Origin: Parathalassolituus penaei
GTDB taxonomy: Bacteria; Pseudomonadota; Gammaproteobacteria; Pseudomonadales; Oceanobacteraceae
Direction: 5' to 3'
Length of the DNA: 64,000 nt
Assembly: GCF_026626885.1 (NCBI RefSeq)
Contig: NZ_JAPNOA010000007.1
Coordinates: 46,084 to 110,083 of the forward strand
Shown here: piece by piece, positions 53,315 through 61,482 of the stretch
How the letters are laid out: the number at the start of each line of letters is the position of its first letter
Numbering within the stretch: the stretch's first letter is position 1
Program-made: the position numbers and the translations under genes
The notes under the pieces: generated by a model
Databases searched by the model: none
What the model saw: only the letters and a program-made list of their open reading frames with translations
Told to the model about the DNA's origin: nothing

Positions 53315-54637
53315 ATGCCGTCAGTGTTTCGTGGCAGCTTGCTGTTTTTTACCTCTGATCCCAAAGACGATGGTGAACAGGCGGTTCATCACATCGAGGA
53401 TGGCCTGCTGCTGGTGGACGATAACGGCCTGATCAGCGCCGTGGGTGCCTATGCCGATCTGATGGATACCCTGCCTGCGGGCGTGAATATCACCGACTAC
53501 AGCGGCAAATTGCTGATGCCAGGTTTTGTGGACTGCCATGTGCACTATCCACAAACCGAAATGATCGCCGCTTATGGCACCCAGCTGCTCGACTGGTTAC
53601 AAACCCATACCTTCCCGGTGGAAAGCCAGTTCTCTGATTTTGATTACGGCGTGGGTATTGCCGAACGTTTCTGCACCGAACTGCTGCGCAACGGTACTAC
53701 CACCGCGCTGGTGTTTGGCACCGTGCATCCGCAGTCGGTCGAAGCCTTTTTCAGCGTCGCCCAGCGCCGCAATCTGCGCATGATTGCGGGCAAGGTAATG
53801 ATGGATCGCCATGCACCGGCAACGGTGCTGGATACCGCCGAAACCAGCTATCAGGAGTCCAAAGCCCTGATTGAAAAATGGCACGGTGTTGATCGTTTGC
53901 TGTATGCCGTTACCCCGCGGTTTGCGCCAACCAGCACCCCGCAGCAGTTGCAGAGGGCCGGCCAGTTGCTGGCTGAACATCCGGATGTGTATCTGCACAC
54001 GCACCTCTCGGAAAACCTCGATGAAATCGCCTGGGTCAGCGCGCTGTTCCCGGACTGTCGTGATTATCTGGATGTGTATGAGCAGGCCGGTCTGTTGGGC
54101 AAACGCAGTGTGTTCGCCCACGGCATTCACCTCTGTGATCGCGAGTGTGAGCGTATGGCCGCCAGCGATTCGGTGATTGCCCATTGCCCGTCGTCGAACC
54201 TGTTTCTGGGCTCTGGCCTGTTTAACCTCAAACGTATGGACGATTACGGCATTCGGGTGGGGGTTGGTTCCGACGTGGGGGGCGGCAGCAGTTTCAGCAC
54301 CTTCGATACACTGGCCGATGCTTACAAAATCCAGCAGCTGCAAGGTGTGAACCTCGATCCATATCGGGCGCTGTATCTGGCAACCCTGGGCGGCGCGCGA
54401 GCGCTGTCACTGGATGGCCGCATCGGCAGTTTCAAGCCGGGGCTGGAAGCCGACTTTATTGTGATCGACCCCAACGCCACCGATTTTCTGGCCTTCCGTA
54501 CTCAACACTGCAACAGCCTCAAGGAGCTGCTGTTTGTTCTGAACACACTGGGTGACGATCGCCTGATCGCCGCCACCTATATTCTCGGCGAGCTGGCGCA
54601 CAGCCGCGCACAACCGCCGTTGTCGACAGGAGAGTAA
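53315..54637 (+). CDS. guaD: Guanine deaminase
   Basis: 440 aa zinc amidohydrolase with LLMPGFVDCHVHYPQTEMIA, HTHLSENLDEIAWV, HCPSSNLFLGSGLF and RVGVGSDVGGGSSFS, the guanine deaminase form of each motif. Converts guanine to xanthine for XdhAB. One base after the hiuH stop codon. Confidence 0.94.
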   Translation: MPSVFRGSLLFFTSDPKDDGEQAVHHIEDGLLLVDDNGLISAVGAYADLMDTLPAGVNITDYSGKLLMPGFVDCHVHYPQTEMIAAYGTQLLDWLQTHTFPVESQFSDFDYGVGIAERFCTELLRNGTTTALVFGTVHPQSVEAFFSVAQRRNLRMIAGKVMMDRHAPATVLDTAETSYQESKALIEKWHGVDRLLYAVTPRFAPTSTPQQLQRAGQLLAEHPDVYLHTHLSENLDEIAWVSALFPDCRDYLDVYEQAGLLGKRSVFAHGIHLCDRECERMAASDSVIAHCPSSNLFLGSGLFNLKRMDDYGIRVGVGSDVGGGSSFSTFDTLADAYKIQQLQGVNLDPYRALYLATLGGARALSLDGRIGSFKPGLEADFIVIDPNATDFLAFRTQHCNSLKELLFVLNTLGDDRLIAATYILGELAHSRAQPPLSTGE

Positions 54638-54641
54638 CCCC

Positions 54642-55835
54642 ATGGAAGCCTGGTTTGTTGATTGGCTGCACCTGCTGATCCGTTTTCTGCACGTATTAAC
54701 CGCCATTGCCTGGATCGGCGCGTCGTTCTATTTCGTCTGGCTCGACAACTCGCTGGAAACGCCACCGCAATGGAAGACTGACAAAGGCATCAAGGGTGAT
54801 CTGTGGGCCGTACACGGCGGCGGTTTCTACGAAGTCGCCAAGTACAAAAACACCCCGGAAGTGCTGCCCAAAACCCTGCACTGGTTCAAGTGGGAAGCCT
54901 ATTCCACCTGGCTGACCGGCATGGCGCTGTTGATTGTGGTGTTTTACGTGGGTGCCCAGAGTTACCTGATCGACAGCACCAAGGCTGATCTTTCCAGCTG
55001 GCAGGCGATTGCTATTGGTGTGGGATCCTTGCTGCTGGGCTTTGGTATCTACGAGGGTGCCTGTCGTACGCCGCTGATCAAACACAACCTGGCGTTTGGT
55101 CTGGTGATGCTGGTGTTGGTGACCTTTATGGCGTGGGCGCTCAGCCAGGTGCTGGGTGACCGGGCGGCGTATATCCACGTCGGCGCACTGATTGGCACCT
55201 GTATGGCCGGTAACGTGTTTAACACCATTATGCCGTCGCAACGGGTGATGGTTGAGGCTGCCGCCAAAGGCGAAGTGCCGGACCCGTATTACGGCAACAA
55301 GGCCAAATTACGCTCCACCCACAACAACTACGCCACCATTCCGGTGCTGTTTATCATGCTCAGCAACCACTTTCCGGCCACCTACGGCAACGAACACGGC
55401 TGGCTGATTCTGGGGGCGTTGGCGCTGGTGGGCGCCTGGGCCCGTCACTTCTTTAACCTGCGCCACCACGGCAAGATCAAGCCCATGATTCTGGTGTCGG
55501 CACTGGTGGCATTTTTTGCCATCGGCTGGATCATCAAACCGGCCAGCCCGTCGGCCCAAGCCGCAACCAGCAGCGCCGAGTTACCCCGTGTTACCGACGT
55601 TCAGGCCCTTACCATCGTTGGTCAACGTTGTACTGCTTGCCACAGCGCCAACCCGACTGACAGCGTTTTCACCGCCGCCCCGGCCGGGGTGATGTTCGAT
55701 AATCTGGACCAGATCAAAGCCATGAAAGACCGCATCCTCGCCCGTTCGGTGCACACTCATGACATGCCGTTTATGAACAAAACCGCCATGACCGACGAAG
55801 AGCGTGAACTACTGGGAAGGTGGTTGGCGCAATAA
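54642..55835 (+). CDS. puuD: Membrane-bound urate oxidase with cytochrome c domain
   Basis: 397 aa. About eight transmembrane helices over residues 1-290 (IRFLHVLTAIAWIGASFYFVWLD at the start), followed by a cytochrome c domain with the heme site CTACH near residues 330-334. This is the PuuD type that hydroxylates urate to 5-hydroxyisourate and sends electrons to the respiratory chain instead of to oxygen as soluble uricase does. It completes the xdhABC-uraD-hiuH-guaD-puuD operon. Confidence 0.93.
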   Translation: MEAWFVDWLHLLIRFLHVLTAIAWIGASFYFVWLDNSLETPPQWKTDKGIKGDLWAVHGGGFYEVAKYKNTPEVLPKTLHWFKWEAYSTWLTGMALLIVVFYVGAQSYLIDSTKADLSSWQAIAIGVGSLLLGFGIYEGACRTPLIKHNLAFGLVMLVLVTFMAWALSQVLGDRAAYIHVGALIGTCMAGNVFNTIMPSQRVMVEAAAKGEVPDPYYGNKAKLRSTHNNYATIPVLFIMLSNHFPATYGNEHGWLILGALALVGAWARHFFNLRHHGKIKPMILVSALVAFFAIGWIIKPASPSAQAATSSAELPRVTDVQALTIVGQRCTACHSANPTDSVFTAAPAGVMFDNLDQIKAMKDRILARSVHTHDMPFMNKTAMTDEERELLGRWLAQ

Positions 55836-55905
55836 AACAGGGGGGCTGGTAATTTCAACTGGCGTCTGGCCGGGCCGCGATCGGATCTGGCGCTTTGCGG
55901 CTACT

Positions 55906-56217
55906 CGGCTTGTTAATTGGCCTGGCTTCTTGCCCTCTTGGGGACCTTGTCCCCCGGCCGGGCGGGCCTCCCTCTGCTTTTGCCCGACTGGGCTCGTTTA
56001 TCCGGTATTCACCGACAACGGCTTTTCGACCCCGGCCAGATGGCACATCCCTGTACCAACTGGCCTTGCGGGGCATCCATGCCCCTGCTGGGTCGGCCGT
56101 TGCGGTGAATCCCGGCTCGCCCAGATGGGCATTGGTAGCCACCTTCGGTGGGTTAAATCGGTTATGAATGTCAGGGCTGGTGGTTTGGGTCTGGATGCTG
56201 TTCGTCCGACGTCCGAC
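55906..56217 (+). repeat. Structured intergenic element, copy 3
   Basis: Core 55906-56131. The long hairpin keeps its pairing with altered bases: GGCCAG (56034-56039) pairs with CTGGCC (56060-56065), where copies 1 and 2 have GGCCCG/CGGGCC. A GTAG-headed hairpin CCACC-TTC-GGTGG follows (56139-56151), then two GTCCGAC heptamers (56204-56217). Confidence 0.85.
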
Positions 56218-56231
56218 TTCTGGCGGCTACT

Positions 56232-56519
56232 CGGCTTGTTAATTGGCCAGGCTGCTTGCCCTCTTGGGGGACCTTGTCCCCCGGCCGGGCGGGCCTCCCC
56301 TGCTTTGCCCGGCTGGGCTCGTGAATCCGGTATTCTCCGACAACGGCGTTTCGACCCCGCTCAGATGGCACATCCCTGTGCCAACTGAGCTAGCGGGGCA
56401 TCCATGCCCCGGCTGGGTCGGCCGTTGCGGTGAATCCCGGCTCGCCCAGATGGGCATTGGTAGCCACCTTCGGTGGGTGAAATCGGTGTACTGGTGGATG
56501 CTGTTCGTCCGACGTCCGC
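56232..56519 (+). repeat. Structured intergenic element, copy 4
   Basis: Core 56232-56456, in direct tandem with copy 3. The same hairpin now reads GCTCAG (56359-56364) and CTGAGC (56385-56390), three compensated pair changes against copy 1. It ends with the same GTAG hairpin and one full GTCCGAC heptamer. The 56520-56721 stretch after it shows nothing further. Confidence 0.85.
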
Positions 56520-56721
56520 TCGGCTTCGGGGCTACAACGCAGGGCTGAAAAACAGGGATCAACATTGCCAACTACGGCACATACGAAGGCTTGTGTATGT
56601 TTTTTCAGGGAAAATTTGCTTGGCCTGAACGAAATCGCAAGGCAAGATGTCCGAAACCTTGGAATCAGCCTTGTCACAAAGGCGCTGGTTATGGAATCAA
56701 TACCCATGAGAAAGCAAGCCA

Positions 56722-57102
56722 TTGTTTAATGTAAAAACATTCGCATCCGTCCTGATCAGTTTGCTGATGGTGTTCGGCTCACTGCCGTCTCATGCCAACA
56801 ACGCAAACAGTTTTTCTGAGAAAGGCAAGGCGACCTATTACGCCGACAAGATTCGCAACAAAAAAACGGCCAGCGGCGAGCGGTATCAGCCAGAGCTTAA
56901 AACCGCTGCTCACAAGTCGCTGCCATTCGGCACCCTTCTCAAAGTGACCAACCTCGCCAATGGCAAAAGCGTAAACGTACGGGTCAATGACCGTTCCCAG
57001 CGCACTAAAGGCCGGGTAGTGGATCTGTCAAAATCAGCGTTCAGCAGTATTGGCCATCTTTCGGCCGGCGCGTTGTCGGTGAAAATCGAAGTACTCAAAT
57101 GA
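56722..57102 (+). CDS. RlpA-like protein with degenerate active site
   Basis: 126 aa from a TTG start, with a Sec signal peptide (cleaved after SHA) and a double-psi beta-barrel of the RlpA family: GKATYYADKIRNKKTASGE, AAHKSLPFGT, NGKSVNVRVNDR. The catalytic-site stretch that reads NDRGPFTKG in active members is NDRSQRTKG here, so glycan-cleaving activity may be lost. No lipobox. Paralogue of the gene at 57418. Confidence 0.75.
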   Translation: MFNVKTFASVLISLLMVFGSLPSHANNANSFSEKGKATYYADKIRNKKTASGERYQPELKTAAHKSLPFGTLLKVTNLANGKSVNVRVNDRSQRTKGRVVDLSKSAFSSIGHLSAGALSVKIEVLK

Positions 57103-57417
57103 AAATCCTGATCCAGTCCTGATTGCTGGTATCGAGCGTCAGGGCGGGTTCTGTTACCTGTCTCCAAAAGCGAGTCGGCAACCGAAATCAGACTGCGGTA
57201 CGTCCCGACTGTTTTTTAATCCGATGCGTTATTCGTTTAGCCAATGAGTTCAGCCTTGTTGGCGTGGTTTTGCAAAATAAGACCATAGAGTCCCTGGCTC
57301 TGCGGTTTGCCGCGGGTGCGATGCCCTGATCCTCCAGAATGTGACTCCTGCCGTGCGCCGAATCTTTCCTCACTCCGTTACCACTGGCACTATGGGGCAA
57401 AGACTAAGGAGAAGTTG
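57103..57417. other. 315-bp spacer between the two RlpA-like genes
   Basis: No gene, repeat or hairpin of note seen; it presumably holds the promoter of the second RlpA gene. Confidence 0.4.
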
Positions 57418-57810
57418 ATGAACCTGTTCCCCGTAAAAACCCTTGGATTGACGTTGGCCTTTCTGGTTACCGGTTGTTCCTCGATGCAATCGAGTGATAG
57501 CAGTGAAGGCTGGTCTGGATACACAGAGACGGGTAAAGCGACCTATTACGCCGACAAGTACCAGGGCAAAAAAACCGCCAGCGGTGAACCTTACAAGCGT
57601 GAGTTAAAAACCGCTGCCCACAAGGAGCTGCCATTCGGTACCAACGTAAAGGTGACCAACCTGAGCAATGGCAAAAGTGTGGTGGTGCGGGTGAATGACC
57701 GTGGTCCGTTCACCAAGGGCCGGATTCTGGATCTGTCGAAATCGGCGTTCAGCAGTATCGGTAACATCAATGCCGGTGTGCTGGATGTTGAAATGGAAGT
57801 GGTGGATTGA
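57418..57810 (+). CDS. rlpA: RlpA-family lipoprotein
   Basis: 130 aa. Signal with lipobox LVTGC (lipid-modified Cys20), then a compact RlpA double-psi barrel with intact AAHKELPFGT and VRVNDRGPFTKGR (His and Asp of the lytic transglycosylase site). No SPOR domain, so shorter than E. coli or Pseudomonas RlpA. AAGGAGAAG precedes the ATG. Likely a peptidoglycan-active or wall-binding envelope protein. Confidence 0.82.
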   Translation: MNLFPVKTLGLTLAFLVTGCSSMQSSDSSEGWSGYTETGKATYYADKYQGKKTASGEPYKRELKTAAHKELPFGTNVKVTNLSNGKSVVVRVNDRGPFTKGRILDLSKSAFSSIGNINAGVLDVEMEVVD

Positions 57811-57849
57811 TCGTCCTTTCCTGTCGCCTATTTGCCTGAGAACCCCTGT

Positions 57850-58179
57850 ATGGATATCAACAACCTGCCGTTTTGCGTAACGACCTGGAAAGACATCACG
57901 CCTACCCAGCACGCGGGTGATTCCGGGTTTGCGCTGTGGTTTACCCAGCAGTTTGGTGCGATTCGGGTGCGCATGGTGGAGTATTCACCTGGCTACGTGG
58001 CCGATCACTGGTGCAAGAAAGGGCATGTGTTGTTGTGTCTGGCGGGGGAGTTACACACTGAACTGGAAGATGGTCGGGTGTTTGTTTTAACACCGGGCAT
58101 GAGTTACCAGGTGGCGGATAACGCCGAAGCGCATCGTTCGTCGACCACTGGCGGAGCGACGCTGTTTATTGTGGATTAA
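57850..58179 (+). CDS. DHCW-motif cupin-fold protein
   Basis: 109 aa single-domain cupin with YVADHWCKKGHVLLCLAGEL, close to the small DHCW-motif cupin family of unknown function; metal ligands likely His and Cys in that block. Start ATG 57850 (MDINNLPF). Independent of the purine genes as far as can be seen. Confidence 0.8.
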   Translation: MDINNLPFCVTTWKDITPTQHAGDSGFALWFTQQFGAIRVRMVEYSPGYVADHWCKKGHVLLCLAGELHTELEDGRVFVLTPGMSYQVADNAEAHRSSTTGGATLFIVD

Positions 58180-58226
58180 ACCTGATCCATCCATCTATCA
58201 ATCCATCACGCGCATGGCGGGGCTGT

Positions 58227-58877
58227 TCAGCCCCGGATTCCACAACCTTTCAGAATAATATGCGTCAGCGTGGCGGCCGCGGCGCTGTAGTCTTGCTCGC
58301 TGAGGTCCGTTTTGCTGAGCGCAGAAGTGATCTGGAATTTGAAGTCGGCGTAGTGCTGGGTGCTCGACCACAGCAGGAAAATCAGGTGCTCCGGCGCGAT
58401 GGCGCTGTCGATCTTGCCCTGGGTCTGCCATTCGCGAATGACGTTCACACGGCCGTTAAACCACTCCACGTACCCCTCATTGAAATAACCTTCCAGATTC
58501 GGGCCGCCGCTGATGATTTCGGAAGCGAAGATGCGCGAGGCTAACGGGTGTTGCCAGGAAAATTCGATTTTTTGTTGCAGGTAACTCGATAACACGTCAG
58601 CCGGATCATCGGCCGCCGTCATACGGCTGAAAGGGCCATCCCAGAGATCGATGATGTCGCTGAGTACCGCCAGGTACAGGCCAAGTTTGTTCTTGAAGTA
58701 GTAATGAATGTTGGCCTTGGGCAAATCCGCGCGTTTGGCGATTTCCCGCATGCTGGCGCCTTTGAATCCAAAAGAAGCGAACTCCTGTTCGGCGGCCGCA
58801 ATAATGAGCTTCTCGTTGCGCTGGCGAATATCACCGGCGGGTTTCTCGTTACGGTGTGAAGCAACATTCAGAGTCAT
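58227..58877 (-). CDS. TetR-family regulator, RutR-like
   Basis: 216 aa: N-terminal TetR helix-turn-helix (KGASMREIAKRADLPKANIHYYFKNKLGLYL) and a C-terminal domain with HPLASRIFASEIISGGPNLEGYF and HLIFLLWSSTQHYADF, the pattern of RutR, which in E. coli senses uracil/thymine and controls pyrimidine and purine genes. Next to a urate/xanthine permease, with RutR-like boxes before three purine transcription units, it is the likely regulator of the cluster. Start among three consecutive ATGs at 58883-58877. Confidence 0.83.
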   Translation of the reverse strand: MTLNVASHRNEKPAGDIRQRNEKLIIAAAEQEFASFGFKGASMREIAKRADLPKANIHYYFKNKLGLYLAVLSDIIDLWDGPFSRMTAADDPADVLSSYLQQKIEFSWQHPLASRIFASEIISGGPNLEGYFNEGYVEWFNGRVNVIREWQTQGKIDSAIAPEHLIFLLWSSTQHYADFKFQITSALSKTDLSEQDYSAAAATLTHIILKGCGIRG

Positions 58878-59136
58878 CATCATCTCGGAGTTAGTGCGGG
58901 ACAGCCGCATTATAACGGGAATCAGCATCGAATCGCGGCGTGGCCAAAAAAGCATTCCTGAAAAAGCGGCAATACTGCCGGTGTTGGCCGACCAATGCGC
59001 CAATCTGGCGTAATTGGTAGCGTTGAGGGCTGTGTTTGTTGATGCTTGTTGTAGCAATAACACAAACGAGCGAGCCGGGCCTGACCGGATGTAAGCACAT
59101 CCTGCCATCCCGGCTAACGCCCGTTTTAAATCCGGC

Positions 59137-60528
59137 TCAGGACGCCGCTTTGTAAACCGGCGCTTCCTCGCTGCTGACGATGATTTCTTCTTCGTTCGCG
59201 GCTTCTTTCGGCAGAATCGCGTTCAGGATAATCGCCGACAAACCAGCTGTGGTGATGGCGGAACCAAACACGCTCTGAACCACTTTTGGCATCTGTGCCA
59301 GCACTTCCGGCACCATTAATGCTCCCAGGCCAGTGCCGAACGACACCGCCATGATCAGCAGCGAACGACGATCCAGATGTTCGGTGGCCAGAATCTTGAT
59401 GCCCGCCGCGGCAACAGTACCAAACATCACCAGCGTCGCACCGCCCAGAACCGGCTTCGGAATATTCTGCAGAATCCCGCCAATAACCGGGAACAGTCCC
59501 AGCACAAACAGCATAGCGGCAATGTAATAACCGACATGGCGACTGGCGACGCCGGTCAGCTGGATTACGCCGTTGTTCTGGCTGAAGGTGGTGTTGGGCA
59601 TGCTGTTAAACAGCGCCGCCAGCATGGAGTTGAGGCCATCGGCCAGAACACCGCCTTTCACCCGTTTCATATACAACTCACCCTGAATCGGCTGGCGCGA
59701 CACGATGGAGTTGGCGGTAATGTCACCGGTGGATTCAATAGTGGTGATCAGGTAAATCACCGCAATCGGCAGGAACGCCGCCCAGTCGAATGAAAACCCG
59801 TATTTGAACGGCACCGGAATGGCAATCATCGGCAGGGTAGCGAGGTTGTTAAAGCTGATCTTGCCCATAAAAGCCGCCACCACAAAACCGATCACCAGCC
59901 CCAGCACAATCGACGACAGACGAATCCAGCTGTTGGAAGAACGGTTCAGCACAATGATGCTGACCAGCACCAGACCACCCAGCATCAGGTTTTCCGGGCT
60001 ACCGAAATCCGGCGCCTTGAAGCCACCAGCCAGATCCGTCATACCCACCTTGATCAGGCTGATACCAATCGCCGTAATCACAATGCCGGTCACCAGTGGG
60101 GTGATCACGGCTTTTAACTTGTGCAGAAACTGGCTCAGGGCGATTTCCACAAACGCACCCAAAAAACACACCCCAAAAATCAGCGACAGGATTTCTTCCG
60201 GACCGCCGCCTTTACCCTTGGCGATAAACCCGGCCGCCAACACTGAACTCAGAAACGCAAAACTGGTGCCTTGCACGCAGATCATGCCGGTTCCCACACC
60301 AAACGGCGCACGCGCCTGCAGAAAGGTCGCGACACCCGACACCATCAGCGCCATGCTGATCAGATACGGGATGTGCTCACCCAGGCCCAGCACACCACCG
60401 ACAATCAGAGTAGGTGTGATGATGCCGACAAAACTGGCCAGAACGTGCTGGATGGCGGCAAAACTGGACTCGGCAATTCCCGGCCGGGAGTCCAGAGGAT
60501 AAAGCAGATCAGATGGTCGAGCGGGCAT
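59137..60528 (-). CDS. NCS2/NAT-family purine permease (urate/xanthine type)
   Basis: 463 aa, about 14 membrane segments. Family motifs: QHVLASFVGIITPTLIVGG near the start, ESTGDITANSIVSRQPI (helix 8 Glu region) and SMPNTTFSQNNGVIQLTGVASR (the QNNG motif of nucleobase-ascorbate transporters). Proton-coupled uptake of urate and/or xanthine feeds XdhAB and PuuD. Two operator-like boxes lie upstream. Uracil would be an alternative, but the ESTGD/QNNGV form and gene context favour purines. Confidence 0.92.
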   Translation of the reverse strand: MPARPSDLLYPLDSRPGIAESSFAAIQHVLASFVGIITPTLIVGGVLGLGEHIPYLISMALMVSGVATFLQARAPFGVGTGMICVQGTSFAFLSSVLAAGFIAKGKGGGPEEILSLIFGVCFLGAFVEIALSQFLHKLKAVITPLVTGIVITAIGISLIKVGMTDLAGGFKAPDFGSPENLMLGGLVLVSIIVLNRSSNSWIRLSSIVLGLVIGFVVAAFMGKISFNNLATLPMIAIPVPFKYGFSFDWAAFLPIAVIYLITTIESTGDITANSIVSRQPIQGELYMKRVKGGVLADGLNSMLAALFNSMPNTTFSQNNGVIQLTGVASRHVGYYIAAMLFVLGLFPVIGGILQNIPKPVLGGATLVMFGTVAAAGIKILATEHLDRRSLLIMAVSFGTGLGALMVPEVLAQMPKVVQSVFGSAITTAGLSAIILNAILPKEAANEEEIIVSSEEAPVYKAAS

Positions 60529-60575
60529 GGAAGCCTCCCTGTCAGGTTGTTGCTTTTTGAATGTTCTGAAATCGG

Positions 60576-60591
60576 TTGACCGTTTGGTCAG
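60576..60591. promoter_or_regulatory. RutR-like operator, permease box 1
   Basis: TTGACCGTTTGGTCAG, 13 of 14 informative positions of the RutR consensus TTGACCANNTGGTCAA apart from G for A and the last base. Confidence 0.65.
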
Positions 60592-60614
60592 ATGGCAGAA
60601 GCAGGAGCAATAAA

Positions 60615-60630
60615 CTGGCCATGTGGTCAG
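60615..60630. promoter_or_regulatory. RutR-like operator, permease box 2
   Basis: CTGGCCATGTGGTCAG, centre 39 bp from box 1. Confidence 0.65.
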
Positions 60631-61482
60631 GTTTTATGAAAGATTTTTTACAGGCTTATAAATCAATGGGTTGCGTGTAGTCTTTGACGTTTTTTGCGGA
60701 AAGGGCTGATTTTGGGAAGTGAGTGGGGACACAAGGCGTGCACCGCAAAGGGTGATGTTATGGGGGCGATGTGCAGGCGTGGTGCATGAGTGTCCGGTAT
60801 TTTCTGTTGAGTAATCTCCTGTCCAGATTGACCTGATGTTGCCATGCCAGGCTCTCGGTTCGGAGTCTCGGTGTCAACTTGTCGATTAAACCTGTACGGG
60901 ATCTGTTCAGGTTAGGTTTTTCGTTCTGACCAGTCCTGCTTCTTTATATCAGACTGCAACCTTGTAGCGTACAGTGGTTCTGCCGAGCGCTGAGTTATCA
61001 TTGATACAATGCAGTTCACGAATGCTCCCTGATGGTGTCAGCAGTTTTATGTCCGGTTTGAGTGCTAATTGATGGTGTCGGTACGCTTAATCATGTCCAA
61101 ACCGTGCATACGTCCGCGAAAAGGTGGAAGCGCTCGACATCGCCAGTGTTTTAAGAGTCATATAGGGGGCAGCCTTGCTCTGAATAGCATCCACAATCCG
61201 GGAGGCTATCAATCCCTGTCGCAACCAATGGTAGAATCTGTCGGTAAACTTCAAATGCTCTGAGGACGTCAGTACGGCGATCTACACCGACAGTGCTGTT
61301 GACGCGATTCGGTGCCAGCTTCTCAAACTGACCAAAATAAAACGGTGGGGTAATTGGAGTGCATTGTTGAAATTGCTCTGTGCCGGTATATTTAAGGTAA
61401 CCGAGAAGCGGACTCTTTCGTGCAGAATTTAATCTCACGCTATCGCAATTGAGCATCCACTTTTATGGTCGGATAAAATAAA

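Larger units (their letters stand above)
60529..61482. other. 954-bp gene-free region upstream of permease and sulfatase genes
   Basis: Contains the permease promoter region with two operator-like boxes and, up to about 60791, sequence that is duplicated at 63334-63857. From 60800 to 61482 no gene or repeat was recognised. A minus-strand frame at 61151-61456 has no family likeness or ribosome site. Confidence 0.45.

Noticed and set aside
61069..61456. Short frames upstream of the sulfatase gene, considered as insertion-sequence remnants
   Set aside because: No transposase motif, inverted repeats or target duplications could be identified.
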